The notes under the pieces: generated by a model
Database searches by the model: none
Seen by the model: only the letters and a program-made list of their open reading frames with translations
Told to the model about the DNA's origin: nothing
Made by a program: the position numbers and the translations under genes
DNA from: Mycobacterium sp. E740
GTDB taxonomy: Bacteria > Actinomycetota > Actinomycetes > Mycobacteriales > Mycobacteriaceae
NCBI RefSeq assembly: GCF_001672895.1
Contig: NZ_LZKP01000089.1
Span: 1 to 64,000, forward strand
Length of the DNA stretch: 64,000 bases
Direction of reading: 5' to 3'
Shown: in pieces, positions 25,413 to 34,545 of the stretch
How the letters are laid out: every line of letters starts with the position of its first letter
How positions within the stretch are numbered: position 1 is the first letter of the stretch

Positions 25413-26453
25413 TCAGGCCGGCGACGCGCCGTCCACCGGTCTCCTCGCGAGGATGATGAAGAACCCGCCCTCGCGATGGCCGGTGACCATCATCCCGAGG
25501 TTGACGAGCATGCGCTCGAAGGGACTGCCGAGACGCTCCGGCTTGAACAGCTGCTCGTCTTCGGTCATTTCGCGGAACGGCTCGGTCTTCGGGATCGCGT
25601 GCACGAACTCGAAGCCGATCTTCTTCAGCCAGCCGATCACCTCGCCGACGGTGTGCTTCGACTCGTGTGGGTTCTTGTACTGATCCATGAACCACGACCG
25701 GCGCTTCTGCGTGCTGACGCGCGCATCCACGGCGTGGCGATCGAGGAACATGAAGCGATCGTTGGTGGCATTGAAGGCCAGCCGCCGAATGTCCGTCGCC
25801 AGCCGCCCGTACTTGTGGTAGAGCCCGATCATGATGTAGCCGCCCGGCCGTACCAACCGCGAGATCGACTCGAAACCCAGCTGCGGATCGCTGGTGTGGT
25901 GCAGCACGCCATTCGAGATCACCAGATCGAACGACCCGGGTTTGAACGCCGGCCTGAACAGGTTCATCTGGAGAAACTGAGCGCGCTTCAGATCGTTCTG
26001 TTGCTTGAAGGCCGTCGCCATCTTCAGCGAGTTGAGGCACAGGTCGGTGCCGATGACGTTACGGCGGATGGCGAGAAAGTTCGTGAGCTGGCCTGTTCCG
26101 CATCCGCATTCGAGCACGCGGGCGCCGTACGGAATCTGATCGTCGAGCAGCTTGGCGAACACCGCCTTCCGCGCCTTGTCGATCAGGCTGCCGACGTCGT
26201 CGAAGTCGTCGTAGTTGGGAAACGGGTTTTCCTCGTAGAACGCCTTGATCTCCCCGGTGACGTCTTCTTTCGCATCGCTCCACTCGTTCGGCATGAATAG
26301 CGAAGGAATGCCGTTTTGCGCGGGAAAGCGTTGCAGGCAATTTTCGCAGCTGAAACCGTCGTTGTGAATTGTCAGCATTTCGCCGCCGCAGCGCGGGCAA
26401 CACAATAGTTCGGAATGCTTGTTGAAGAAGTTGTCGAGTTCTGAGACGGACAT
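25413..26453 (-). CDS. SAM-dependent methyltransferase with N-terminal zinc ribbon
   Basis: This is a 346-residue protein. Residues about 18-42 hold two CxxC pairs (LLCCPRCGGEM and FSCENCLQRF), a Trm112-like zinc ribbon. The class I SAM fold follows: motif I VLECGCGTGQLTNFLA, acidic loop GTDLCLNSL and motif IV FDLVISNGVLHHTSDP. The C-terminal part is specific to this subgroup (GHREGGFFIILARRP). It is the last gene of the cassette with the carbamoyltransferase and SGNH hydrolase. A 125-base AT-richer gap with a hairpin separates it from the DUF5989 gene, so it may also have its own promoter. The substrate is unknown. Confidence 0.85.
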   Translation of the reverse strand: MSVSELDNFFNKHSELLCCPRCGGEMLTIHNDGFSCENCLQRFPAQNGIPSLFMPNEWSDAKEDVTGEIKAFYEENPFPNYDDFDDVGSLIDKARKAVFAKLLDDQIPYGARVLECGCGTGQLTNFLAIRRNVIGTDLCLNSLKMATAFKQQNDLKRAQFLQMNLFRPAFKPGSFDLVISNGVLHHTSDPQLGFESISRLVRPGGYIMIGLYHKYGRLATDIRRLAFNATNDRFMFLDRHAVDARVSTQKRRSWFMDQYKNPHESKHTVGEVIGWLKKIGFEFVHAIPKTEPFREMTEDEQLFKPERLGSPFERMLVNLGMMVTGHREGGFFIILARRPVDGASPA

Positions 26454-26526
26454 ACCGAACTGTAATCACGCAGGGCTGACGCACGTCTTGAATTTCGCGA
26501 TATTTCGTTTTTCGGCTTTGCTTCGT

Positions 26527-26548
26527 GAAATGGCCTGGAAGCCATTTC
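26527..26548. repeat. 8-bp perfect hairpin between DUF5989 and methyltransferase genes
   Basis: GAAATGGC-CTGGAA-GCCATTTC forms a perfect 8-bp stem with a 6-base loop in the gap 26454-26578. No clear U-run follows on the minus strand, so partial termination, mRNA processing or regulator binding are all possible. Confidence 0.45.
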
Positions 26549-26578
26549 GCATTGTGGCCGTCAAACGACGAGCGAAGC

Positions 26579-26746
26579 TCAGAAAAGCGCGTAAAGCGTG
26601 AAGGGAACGGTGATCTGCACAACGCCGATAAAGCCGGCGACACCGAGCAACAAGATGATCAGCCCCATCACCCAGTACGCCCTGTTCACGACGGCGTAGC
26701 TACCGAACTCGCGCAGCAGTCTCCAGGTGTAAACGGTGCGGCGCAT
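26579..26746 (-). CDS. DUF5989 single-helix micro-protein
   Basis: This 55-residue protein starts MRRTVYTWRLLREFGSYAVV, with a membrane helix in VMGLIILLLGVAGFIGVVQI. It is the DUF5989 type found beside NodU/CmcH carbamoyltransferases in many bacteria. Its ATG overlaps the carbamoyltransferase stop (TGATG), so the two are translationally coupled. Longer upstream readings lie inside the carbamoyltransferase gene. A role as a membrane tether for the carbamoyltransferase is a plausible guess only. Confidence 0.75.
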   Translation of the reverse strand: MRRTVYTWRLLREFGSYAVVNRAYWVMGLIILLLGVAGFIGVVQITVPFTLYALF

Positions 26747-28572
26747 CAGTCGGGCACCGTCGAAATAGTGAACAAGTCCCGGTTCCCCCGCCCTGGCTGT
26801 AGTCGTTTGTCCAACACGTGATCTCCGAGGATCAGGTAATCCATTTCGGTGTTCATGAAACATCGGTAGGCGTCCTCTGGAGTACAGACGATCGGTTCCC
26901 CTCGGATGTTGAACGAGGTGTTGACGACCACCGGACAACCGGTCAGCTCTTCGAAGGACGCCAGAACGTTGTGGTAGAACGGGTTCGTTTCCCGCGAGAC
27001 CGTCTGGACGCGCGCCGAGTAGTCGACGTGGGTGACAGCGGGAATCGACGAACGCACTTTGTTGACTTCGCTGAAGATCTCGCCTGATCGACTTTCCCCG
27101 GTACCGGTACGTATCTCTTCGCGGACCGGACTCACCAGAAGCATGTACGGCGACGGTACGTCGAGGTCGAAATAGTCTTTCGCGCGTTCCTCGAGAACCG
27201 ACGGAGCGAACGGGCGGAACGACTCCCGGTATTTGATCTTGAGATTCATGACCGACTGCATTTCCGGTGAACGTGCATCGCCGAGAATTGACCGGTTGCC
27301 GAGCGCCCGAGGCCCGAACTCCATGCGGCCGTTGAACAAGCCGACGACGTTGCCTTCCGCGATGAGCTCGGCGACCTTGCGCGCTCGCTCGTTCTCATCC
27401 GCCACCGTCTCGAACGGATAGTCCTTCGCCCTCAAGAACCCGGCGATGTCGCCCGCCGAGAACTCCGGGCCCAGATATGCCCCCTGCATGCGGTCGCCGG
27501 TGGCTTGCCGAGGATTGCCCGCGGTCTGGTACCACGTGTGCAGCGCAGCCCCGACGGAGCCTCCCGCGTCGCCGGCCGCCGGCTGGATCCAGATGTCGGT
27601 GAACGGCCCTTCCCGAAGCAGCCTGCCGTTCGCGACGCTGTTGAGTGCGACACCACCGGCCAGGCACAGGTTCTTCTCGCGGGTCAACGCGGCCGCCGTC
27701 GCGGCCATCCGCATGACGATCTCTTCTGTGACGTCCTGGATCGAGCGGGCGAGGTCCATTTCGCGCTTGGTGATGGTGCCCTCCGGCGGGCGAGGGGGCC
27801 CGCCGAACAGGTCGGCGAAACGATCGTTGGTCATCGTCAGGCCGCCGAGGAAGTCAAAGTACTTGAGATTCAGTTCGATTGAGCCGTCCTGCTTGATGTC
27901 GACGAGCTCGTCGGTGATGAGGTCCACATAGGCCGGCGCACCGTATGGCGCGAGGCCCATGAGCTTGTATTCGCCCGAGTTCACCCGGAACCCGCAGAAA
28001 TACGTGAACGCCGAGTAGAGCAGGCCCACCGAGTGCGGGAACCGCATCTCGCGCTGGATCTCCAGCTGGTTGCCGACACCGCGGCCGATGCTCGCCGTGG
28101 CCCACTCGCCGACGCCGTCCATCGTGAGGACAGCGGCCGATTCGAATGGTGAGGGATAGAACGCGCTTGCGGCGTGACTTTCGTGATGCTCGGTGAAGTA
28201 CACGTCCGACGGCATCTGGTAGCCGAGCGCTTTCAGGTTGCGTTCGATCTCGTAGTTGATCCACAGTTTCGTCCGCAGCCACTGCGGAATCGCCGTCTGG
28301 AACGATCGGAACCCCCGCGGGCTGACGGCGCCGTACGTCTTGATGAGGCGGATGAACCGCGTTATCGGCTTCTCGTAGAACGCGATTGCGTCGATCCCCG
28401 TACGGTCGACGCCTCCCGCGCGAAGGCAGTACGCGATGGAGTTCTTCGGGAAACCAGGGTCGTGCTTGAGCCGGGTGAAGCGTTCCTCCTGCGCGGCCGC
28501 GATGATCTGGCCATCTCGGACCAAGGCGGCAGCCGAGTCATGGTAGTAAGCGCTGATACCGAGGATGTTCAT
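26746..28572 (-). CDS. Carbamoyltransferase, NodU/CmcH family
   Basis: This is a 608-residue enzyme beginning MNILGISAYYHDSAAALVRD, the ASKHA-fold phosphate-binding start of the family. VYFTEHHESHAASAFYPSPF carries the metal-binding His cluster. The mid region has LCLAGGVALNSVANGRLL, and the C-terminal domain has FNGRMEFGPRALGNRSILGD, the usual pocket for carbamoyl-AMP. Members transfer a carbamoyl group from carbamoyl phosphate, with ATP, to hydroxyls of sugars or antibiotics. It lies between the SGNH hydrolase gene (52 bases upstream) and the DUF5989 gene. The acceptor is unknown; a surface glycan or lipid is inferred from the membrane proteins beside it. Confidence 0.92.
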   Translation of the reverse strand: MNILGISAYYHDSAAALVRDGQIIAAAQEERFTRLKHDPGFPKNSIAYCLRAGGVDRTGIDAIAFYEKPITRFIRLIKTYGAVSPRGFRSFQTAIPQWLRTKLWINYEIERNLKALGYQMPSDVYFTEHHESHAASAFYPSPFESAAVLTMDGVGEWATASIGRGVGNQLEIQREMRFPHSVGLLYSAFTYFCGFRVNSGEYKLMGLAPYGAPAYVDLITDELVDIKQDGSIELNLKYFDFLGGLTMTNDRFADLFGGPPRPPEGTITKREMDLARSIQDVTEEIVMRMAATAAALTREKNLCLAGGVALNSVANGRLLREGPFTDIWIQPAAGDAGGSVGAALHTWYQTAGNPRQATGDRMQGAYLGPEFSAGDIAGFLRAKDYPFETVADENERARKVAELIAEGNVVGLFNGRMEFGPRALGNRSILGDARSPEMQSVMNLKIKYRESFRPFAPSVLEERAKDYFDLDVPSPYMLLVSPVREEIRTGTGESRSGEIFSEVNKVRSSIPAVTHVDYSARVQTVSRETNPFYHNVLASFEELTGCPVVVNTSFNIRGEPIVCTPEDAYRCFMNTEMDYLILGDHVLDKRLQPGRGNRDLFTISTVPD

Positions 28573-28624
28573 GCTCGCACCGTCCAGAAGATTGACTCGA
28601 CGACTTCGCCCACGTGCCGCGCAC

Positions 28625-30277
28625 TCATTGCTTCAACCCGAGATGTGGGTAGATGGCTCGTGCGACGAGTTCGGCGCCCAGTTCATTGGTGTGGGCGTTG
28701 TCGATGAAAACGGCTTGCTTCTCGCCGTCCAGTGCATCGGCGAGATTGATGACCGGGGGACGCATGAGTTTCGTCGAGTCGACATACGCCGCTCCCAGTC
28801 CCCAATCGTCCGGATGCGCGTACCGTTCGGCGTCAGCGCCCTCGGTGGTGTACGCAAGGGGCTGCCAGACGAACACCGCCTTGAAGCCGTAGCTCTTCGC
28901 CAGGTGTTCGACGACGTCGACCGCCCTGTCGTAAAGCTGCACAGCGTTGTGAGCCCGCTCCTGGGCGATCTCCGGAGTCGGCTTTGGCCCAGCCTGTTTC
29001 GAGTTCGACGTCAATGCGATGCGCGTCAGGATGCTGTGGTTCTCGTAGAAACCGACGAGTGAATCCTTGACGCCGGCCAGCCCTCCGCGCATGCGCGCCC
29101 GTTCCACCGCTTGACCGACGTAGGGGCCGCCCGGGTAGGTGGGTTCGGTCGTGAGTTGTTCGACCTGCTCGGCTACGTCGTTCGCGCCGTCGTAGAAGAC
29201 CACCACGTCGGGAATGTGCCCCTCGGAGAGCAACTGCTGGAGCAGGCCGAGTTCCTGCCAGATGCTCCACGCGACCTGGCCGTAGTTGCTGACGCGGACC
29301 GGGACGCCGTCTTTTTCGGCGATCCGGGCCAGTTGGGAGGGCATGGTGTACAGATCCCGTTGACCGTAGCCCCACGTCGTCGACCCGCCGAGGAAATAGA
29401 TCTCGGTGGCGTCGTCGCCCACTCCGTCAGCGACGTAGGTCTTGCGGGCCCGGTCGGCAATATTGATGTATTCGCCTTTGTGGTCGGGATTCACCATGCC
29501 TAAGAGCGGCACATAAGCGTTGTGGGTGTAAATGTCTTTGAATTCGTTGAACCATTCGCCGGCCCACTGCTGATCCCCCGCCATTGCGGCTGAGGACTTC
29601 TGTGCGGAGAAGATCTCGTCCCAGGTGCCGAGTTTGCCTCCGACGCGAACGCCGCCGTGGGGCGCCCACTGCGGGAACGCAATACCGATCAGGAGGTCCA
29701 AGACGATCAACACCGCCGCGACACGCAGCATCAGCAGCGCGAGGTGTTTCGCCGTGGCGGCCCGTCCGCGTGGCTTCAGGACCAGTACCTCGGGTTCGAC
29801 GCTGAACTGGCGGCGGGCGATCACCGGATCGGACACCCGTGGCTTGGCGATCCAGGTGCTTTCCGGCGTGGCGCCGGGTGAAGCAAGGAGATCGCGACCG
29901 AACATCCGGCGGTAGAGCGAGATCGGCATGAACACGACGAAGTAGACCAGCGCCAGCACCACCGCCGCCACGAGCCGCCCGACCCACCCCGCCAGCCTGG
30001 CGATGGCCCCGTCGATCGTCGCTCCCACCGACGGCCAGGCGATCGAAACGACGGCCAGCGCGATCAGCACCGCCGTGAGCAGAACCGCGCCGAGCCGCAG
30101 ACCGACCAGCCACAGCACGGCGGCGACAACCAGCCCACCGAAAGTCCGCAGCGCGGAGGCTTTGACGGCGGCCGCACGCGCCGACCGCCGAGTGGGACCG
30201 GGCGCACCGGCCTCGGCCGCCCACCATTCGTAGTCGCCGTCCACTGTGGCGGCCTCATCGAATTTCTCGCGAAGCAT
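28625..30277 (-). CDS. Membrane-anchored SGNH/GDSL hydrolase
   Basis: The ATG at 30277 (MLREKFDEAATVDGDYEWWA) follows AAGGGGGG and gives 550 residues. Residues about 45-175 hold membrane helices (LRTFGGLVVAAVLWLVGLRL and LVAAVVLALVYFVVFMPISL), and another lies near residue 205. The SGNH domain has block I YFLGGSTTWGYG with Ser299, an Asn block in VVFYDGANDVAEQ, and block V DNAH with Asp526 and His529. It is probably outside the membrane. Such proteins remove or move acyl groups on glycans (AlgJ/DltD-like roles). It heads the cassette with the carbamoyltransferase and lies on the 3' side of tRNA-Asn. Confidence 0.85.
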   Translation of the reverse strand: MLREKFDEAATVDGDYEWWAAEAGAPGPTRRSARAAAVKASALRTFGGLVVAAVLWLVGLRLGAVLLTAVLIALAVVSIAWPSVGATIDGAIARLAGWVGRLVAAVVLALVYFVVFMPISLYRRMFGRDLLASPGATPESTWIAKPRVSDPVIARRQFSVEPEVLVLKPRGRAATAKHLALLMLRVAAVLIVLDLLIGIAFPQWAPHGGVRVGGKLGTWDEIFSAQKSSAAMAGDQQWAGEWFNEFKDIYTHNAYVPLLGMVNPDHKGEYINIADRARKTYVADGVGDDATEIYFLGGSTTWGYGQRDLYTMPSQLARIAEKDGVPVRVSNYGQVAWSIWQELGLLQQLLSEGHIPDVVVFYDGANDVAEQVEQLTTEPTYPGGPYVGQAVERARMRGGLAGVKDSLVGFYENHSILTRIALTSNSKQAGPKPTPEIAQERAHNAVQLYDRAVDVVEHLAKSYGFKAVFVWQPLAYTTEGADAERYAHPDDWGLGAAYVDSTKLMRPPVINLADALDGEKQAVFIDNAHTNELGAELVARAIYPHLGLKQ

Positions 30278-30435
30278 CGACCCCCCTTTTACCGATGCGC
30301 TCACAAAACGAGCCTTGCGCCAGCCCGCAAATGCGGTCAAATGCGTGTCTAGGTAATCGCGATGGAACCTACCATCGCCCAGAGGCCGGTATCCCCGAAA
30401 CGCGTTCGCGTGTTCGCCGGAATTGCGGATTTCTG

Positions 30436-30508
<73 letters not shown>

Positions 30509-30654
30509 CTGCTCACCCGCGATCACGCTTCGAGCGGGCCGGGGGTTGACTCTAGCGTACGTGTCGCGCGGGCCGCCAATATGCGCCGCCCCGCACGCAC
30601 TCAGGTACGTGAGGCAGGATGGGACAGAACGCACCGTCGTCTGGAAGGGACCCT

Positions 30655-30924
30655 GTGATCGGGTATTTCGTCGTATTGGGGGTCGGCTATGTACTGGGCT
30701 CGAAGGCCGGCCGTCGCCGATATGAGCAGATCGCCGGAACCTACAAGGCGGTCACCGAGAGCCCGGCGGCCAAGGCCGTGATCGACGCGGGCCGACGCAA
30801 GATCGCCGACCGGGTGTCGCCGGATCCACCGATGGTCACGCTGACCGAGATCGACAACTCGACCACGGTGATCGCTCCCGAAGTCGAGCGCGAAAAGAGA
30901 TCGGTCAACGGTACGGGTCGGTGA
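30655..30924 (+). CDS. Small YtxH-like membrane protein (Rv2342-like)
   Basis: A GTG at 30655 with GGAAGGGA seven bases upstream gives 89 residues; an ATG at 30619 is in frame but has no ribosome site. The start IGYFVVLGVGYVLGSKAGRR is the single helix plus GSKAGRRR-Y motif seen in YtxH-type and related small mycobacterial proteins. The rest is charged and helical. The position before dnaG matches my memory of Rv2342. Function unknown. It overlaps the end of the convergent secreted-protein gene by 20 bases. Confidence 0.7.
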   Translation: MIGYFVVLGVGYVLGSKAGRRRYEQIAGTYKAVTESPAAKAVIDAGRRKIADRVSPDPPMVTLTEIDNSTTVIAPEVEREKRSVNGTGR

Positions 30925-31198
30925 TCGTCTGACCGGGCAACAACGGCCCGGTGCTGATGCCGGGGCCGCCCTGGTTCAGGCCGACCTGAGGGCTACCGAC
31001 GTTGATGCCGTTGCCCTCGGAATATGACAGGCACTTGCCGTCTTCCTTGTTGCCGAACCACGCCAGGCAGGCCGGACCGGCCAGCGCGTCGGAGGCACTC
31101 GTCGCCAGCACGGACGCCGTGAGCGGCGCGGCGACCGCAGCCACCGCGAACACACCTGCTGCGACGACGCGCCGCGCGCGGTTGTCGGTCGATGTCAC
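30905..31198 (-). CDS. Small secreted protein
   Basis: The GTG at 31198 is preceded by AGGAGGGC at a good distance and gives 97 residues. A signal peptide (RRVVAAGVFAVAAVAAPLTA) precedes a short mature part with two cysteines (GPACLAWFG and DGKCLSYSEG) that may form a disulfide, and a Gly/Pro-rich end. Similar short secreted proteins are common in mycobacteria; no function is known. It overlaps the small membrane-protein gene by 20 bases in convergent orientation and lies downstream of dnaG on the same strand. Confidence 0.7.
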   Translation of the reverse strand: MTSTDNRARRVVAAGVFAVAAVAAPLTASVLATSASDALAGPACLAWFGNKEDGKCLSYSEGNGINVGSPQVGLNQGGPGISTGPLLPGQTITDPYR

Positions 31199-31263
31199 GT
31201 GCTTGCCCTCCTGACCGTTCCCCGACGGTTTATAGCGCGCTCACCCTATCTCGTTACCTTGTA

Positions 31264-33189
31264 CTACGCAGAGATGTCGTCGCCGCTCGCCTGTTCGAGC
31301 AGGCTGCGCCGATATGCCTCCATCGCGACCAGGTCCCCGAACAGCGCGTGGTACTCGTCGCCCTGCTCGACCGGCGACATGCGCTGCAGCTTGGACTTGA
31401 CCTCGGCGATCTGCCGGCCCACCCATACTTCCTGTAACCGGGCCAGCACCCCGCCGATGTAGCGCGGCAACCGCTCGTCGTCGTCGACGTTGATGGCCTC
31501 CACCCCGAGTTCGTTGACCAGGTTCGCGGCCGCGGGCGTCGACGTCTGGGAGCGGACCGCCTCGATCCATTCCGCGCCGGATCGCCCGACCGATGCTCCG
31601 CCGGCGGCATCGATGGCCGACCGCACCGCGGCGTAACCCGGATGCGTGAAGCTCTCCACCGTCAGCGAGTCGAACACCGGGCCTGCCAACGCCGGGTACT
31701 GCAGCGCGGATTTGAGCGCCTCGCGCTGCGGCCACAACGTCGGATCGGCCGGATCAGGCCGCGCCGCCGCTTCGGGCGCGCGTGGTTTGCGCGGAGGTTC
31801 GGCTGCGGTGCGGCGACGGCCGCCGCGATCGGGCAGGCCCCGTTTCTGGGCCTCCTCGCGGACCCGCGCCAACACCTGCGAATCGTCGGCCCAACCGACC
31901 CAGCCGGAAAGTCGACGGGCATACTCGTCGCGCAGCATGGGCTCTTTGATGCGCGCGACCATCGGCACGCACCGGCGCAGCGCGGCGACCCGCCCTTCGG
32001 CGGTGTCGAGGTCGTGCTCGGCCAGCGCGGTGCGAATCGCGAACTCGAACAACGGAGTTCGACGCGCCACCAGGTCACGCAGCGCGCCCTCGCCGAACTG
32101 AAGCCGGATGTCGCACGGATCCATCCCGGCCATCTTGTCTTCGGCGGCCACCGCGACGAACGACTGACCGGCCAGGTTCTGCTCTCCCTCGAACGCCTTG
32201 ATCGCCGCCGCGCGGCCTGCCGCGTCACCGTCGAAGACGTAGATGAGCTCGCCGCGAAAGAAGTTGTCGTCCATCATGAGTCGGCGCAGCATCGACAGGT
32301 GCTCGTCACCGAACGCGGTGCCGCACGAGGCGACCGCCGTCGTCACCCCGGCCAGATGCATCGCCATCACGTCGGTGTAGCCCTCGACGACCACCGCCTG
32401 ATGCCCCTTGGCGATGTCGCGCTTGGCCAGGTCCAGGCCGAACAGCACCGAGGACTTCTTGTAGAGCACGGTCTCGGGGGTGTTGACGTACTTGGCTTCC
32501 ATCGGGTCGTCGTCGAAGATGCGCCGCGCGCCGAAGCCGATCACCTCACCGCCGCTGGCTCGTATCGGCCACAGCAGGCGACGGTGGAAGCGGTCCATCG
32601 GGCCGCGCTTGCCTTCGCGGGAGAGCCCCGCGGCTTCCAGCTCCTTGAACTCGAAACCCTTGCGCAGCAGATGCTTTGTCAGCGTGTCCCAACCTGACGG
32701 CGCGAAGCCGCAGCCGAAGCGCTTGGCGGCCTGGCCGTCGAAGTTGCGCTCGATCAGGTATTGGCGCGCGGGCGCGGCCTCGTCGGACTCCAGCGTCGCC
32801 GCGTAGAACTCCTGCGCGGCGGCGTTGGCGGACAACAACCGGCTGCGGCTGCCGCGGTCGCGCTGCACGTTGGTGGTGGAGGCGCCGGTGTAGGTGATCG
32901 TGTGGCCCACGCGGTCGGCGAGCAGTTCGACGGACTCGACGAAGCTGACGTGTTCGATCTTCTGGACGAAGGCGTAGACGTCACCGCCCTCGCCGCATCC
33001 GAAGCAATGGAAGTGGCCGTGGTTGGGCCGCACATGAAACGACGGCGACTTCTCGTCGTGGAAGGGACACAGACCCTTCATCGAGTCCGCGCCGGCGCGC
33101 CGGAGCTGCACATAGTCGCCGACGACGTCCTCGATGCGGACCTGGTCACGGATGGCCGCGATGTCGCGATCTGAGATCCGGCCGGCCAC
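31264..33189 (-). CDS. dnaG: DNA primase DnaG
   Basis: This is a 641-residue primase that makes RNA primers for chromosome replication. The N-terminal zinc domain has Cys41, His44, Cys62 and Cys65 (CPFHDEKSPSFH, HCFGCGEGGD). The RNA polymerase core includes ERNFDGQAAKRFGCGFAPSG. The TOPRIM domain has VVEGYTDVMAMH and LIYVFDGDAAGRAA. The C-terminal helicase-binding part is present (TLWPQREALKSALQYPALAG onward). It starts 40 bases after the dgt stop; the pair is a conserved dgt-dnaG operon in mycobacteria. Confidence 0.96.
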   Translation of the reverse strand: MAGRISDRDIAAIRDQVRIEDVVGDYVQLRRAGADSMKGLCPFHDEKSPSFHVRPNHGHFHCFGCGEGGDVYAFVQKIEHVSFVESVELLADRVGHTITYTGASTTNVQRDRGSRSRLLSANAAAQEFYAATLESDEAAPARQYLIERNFDGQAAKRFGCGFAPSGWDTLTKHLLRKGFEFKELEAAGLSREGKRGPMDRFHRRLLWPIRASGGEVIGFGARRIFDDDPMEAKYVNTPETVLYKKSSVLFGLDLAKRDIAKGHQAVVVEGYTDVMAMHLAGVTTAVASCGTAFGDEHLSMLRRLMMDDNFFRGELIYVFDGDAAGRAAAIKAFEGEQNLAGQSFVAVAAEDKMAGMDPCDIRLQFGEGALRDLVARRTPLFEFAIRTALAEHDLDTAEGRVAALRRCVPMVARIKEPMLRDEYARRLSGWVGWADDSQVLARVREEAQKRGLPDRGGRRRTAAEPPRKPRAPEAAARPDPADPTLWPQREALKSALQYPALAGPVFDSLTVESFTHPGYAAVRSAIDAAGGASVGRSGAEWIEAVRSQTSTPAAANLVNELGVEAINVDDDERLPRYIGGVLARLQEVWVGRQIAEVKSKLQRMSPVEQGDEYHALFGDLVAMEAYRRSLLEQASGDDISA

Positions 33190-33229
33190 CGGGCCAGTCT
33201 AGAGCGCGCGGCGGCGGACGCGATCACGC

Positions 33230-34510
33230 TTAAGCCGGTTCCAACCGCTCCAGCCGCCCCTCGGTGAACGACGCGACCTGGTCGATGACGACCCGCAGCC
33301 GGGCACCGTCGTCGCCTGCGGCGTTGAACGCCGGGACGAAGATCGGGTCGAGCGTCGCGGGGGCGCCCGACGCGACCCAGTCCACCACCCGGTGCACGCG
33401 ATCGCGCTGCTGCGACTGCAAATCGAGATGGCGCGGGTCCGACATGATGAACTGCAGCGCCAGGATCTTGAGCACCGCAACCTCGGCGCGGACGAGTGCC
33501 GGCACGCGCAGATCGGCCTGGTAGCGGACCAGCGGCCCCCGGCCGGCCTCCTCGCGCGTGGCTGCGATGGCCGCCGAAGCGAACCGGCCGACCAGCTCGC
33601 TGGTCAACCGTTTCAGCGCGACGGACGCCGCCAACGTGCCGTCGTACTTACCGACCGCGGCGACCACCGGCAGACTGGACAGCCGCGACGCCGCCGCGAC
33701 CAGATCCTCGGACCGCAGCCCGGCGCCCATTCCGCTCGACTCCCCCAGTCGGCCCAGCTCGGCGGCCGCGTCGCCGTCGGCCAGCACCCGCATGTCGATG
33801 CGACCGGAGACCACGCCGTCCTCGACGTCGTGCACGGAATAGGCGACGTCGTCGGCCCAGTCCATCACCTGCGCCTCCAGGCACGGCTTGTCAGCGGGCG
33901 CACCGCGGCGGACCCACTCGGCGGCTGGCGCGTCGTCTTCGTAGAAACCGAACTTCGACGACGACGTCGCGCGCCGCCACGGATACTTGGTGACCGCGTC
34001 CAGTGCAGCGCGGGTCAGGTTCAGCCCCGCGCTTTCCCCTTCGGCCCCAATGACTTTGGGCTCGAGACGGGTGAGGATGCGGAAGTTCTGCGCGTTGCCC
34101 TCGAACCCGCCGCAGTCGGCGGCGATGTCGTTGAGTGCGCGTTCGCCGTTGTGGCCGTAGGGCGGATGCCCGATGTCGTGCGCCAAGCCGGCGAGGTCGA
34201 CGAGGTCGGGGTCGCAGCCCAGCCCGATCGCCATACCCCGGCCGATCTGCGCAACCTCCAACGAGTGCGTCAGCCGGGTACGCGGCGTCTCGCCCTGGCG
34301 CGGTCCGACCACCTGCGTCTTGTCGGCCAGCCGGCGCAGCGCCGCGCAGTGCAGGACGCGGGCGCGGTCCCGCGCGAAGTCGGTGCGGTGCTGGTTGTCG
34401 GCACCCGGCAAGGCGGCACCCTTCGGCGGCTCGACCGCCAGTCGCTCGCGGTCGAGCGAGTCGTAGGGGTCTGCGTTCGCTGTCACCGACGCATAGTCTG
34501 CCAGCACCAA
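33230..34510 (-). CDS. dgt: Deoxyguanosinetriphosphate triphosphohydrolase-like protein (Dgt)
   Basis: This 426-residue HD-domain enzyme cuts dGTP (or other dNTPs) to deoxynucleoside and triphosphate. The metal motif is spread over [15 protein letters not shown] (His) and [20 protein letters not shown] (His-Asp). Later [20 protein letters not shown] supplies the last Asp. The start [20 protein letters not shown] is assigned at the ATG at 34510; a GTG eight codons in is possible. It diverges from the TPM-domain gene with 35 bases between starts. It is upstream of dnaG in the same operon. Confidence 0.93.
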   Translation of the reverse strand: MVLADYASVTANADPYDSLDRERLAVEPPKGAALPGADNQHRTDFARDRARVLHCAALRRLADKTQVVGPRQGETPRTRLTHSLEVAQIGRGMAIGLGCDPDLVDLAGLAHDIGHPPYGHNGERALNDIAADCGGFEGNAQNFRILTRLEPKVIGAEGESAGLNLTRAALDAVTKYPWRRATSSSKFGFYEDDAPAAEWVRRGAPADKPCLEAQVMDWADDVAYSVHDVEDGVVSGRIDMRVLADGDAAAELGRLGESSGMGAGLRSEDLVAAASRLSSLPVVAAVGKYDGTLAASVALKRLTSELVGRFASAAIAATREEAGRGPLVRYQADLRVPALVRAEVAVLKILALQFIMSDPRHLDLQSQQRDRVHRVVDWVASGAPATLDPIFVPAFNAAGDDGARLRVVIDQVASFTEGRLERLEPA

Positions 34511-34545
34511 CCGGCCCGATCGGGTGGCGCACTAGATTGGCGGAC

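Noticed and set aside
34135..34545. N-terminal extension of the TPM-domain protein
   Set aside because: It is antisense to dgt and Arg-rich; the signal peptide begins at 34546.
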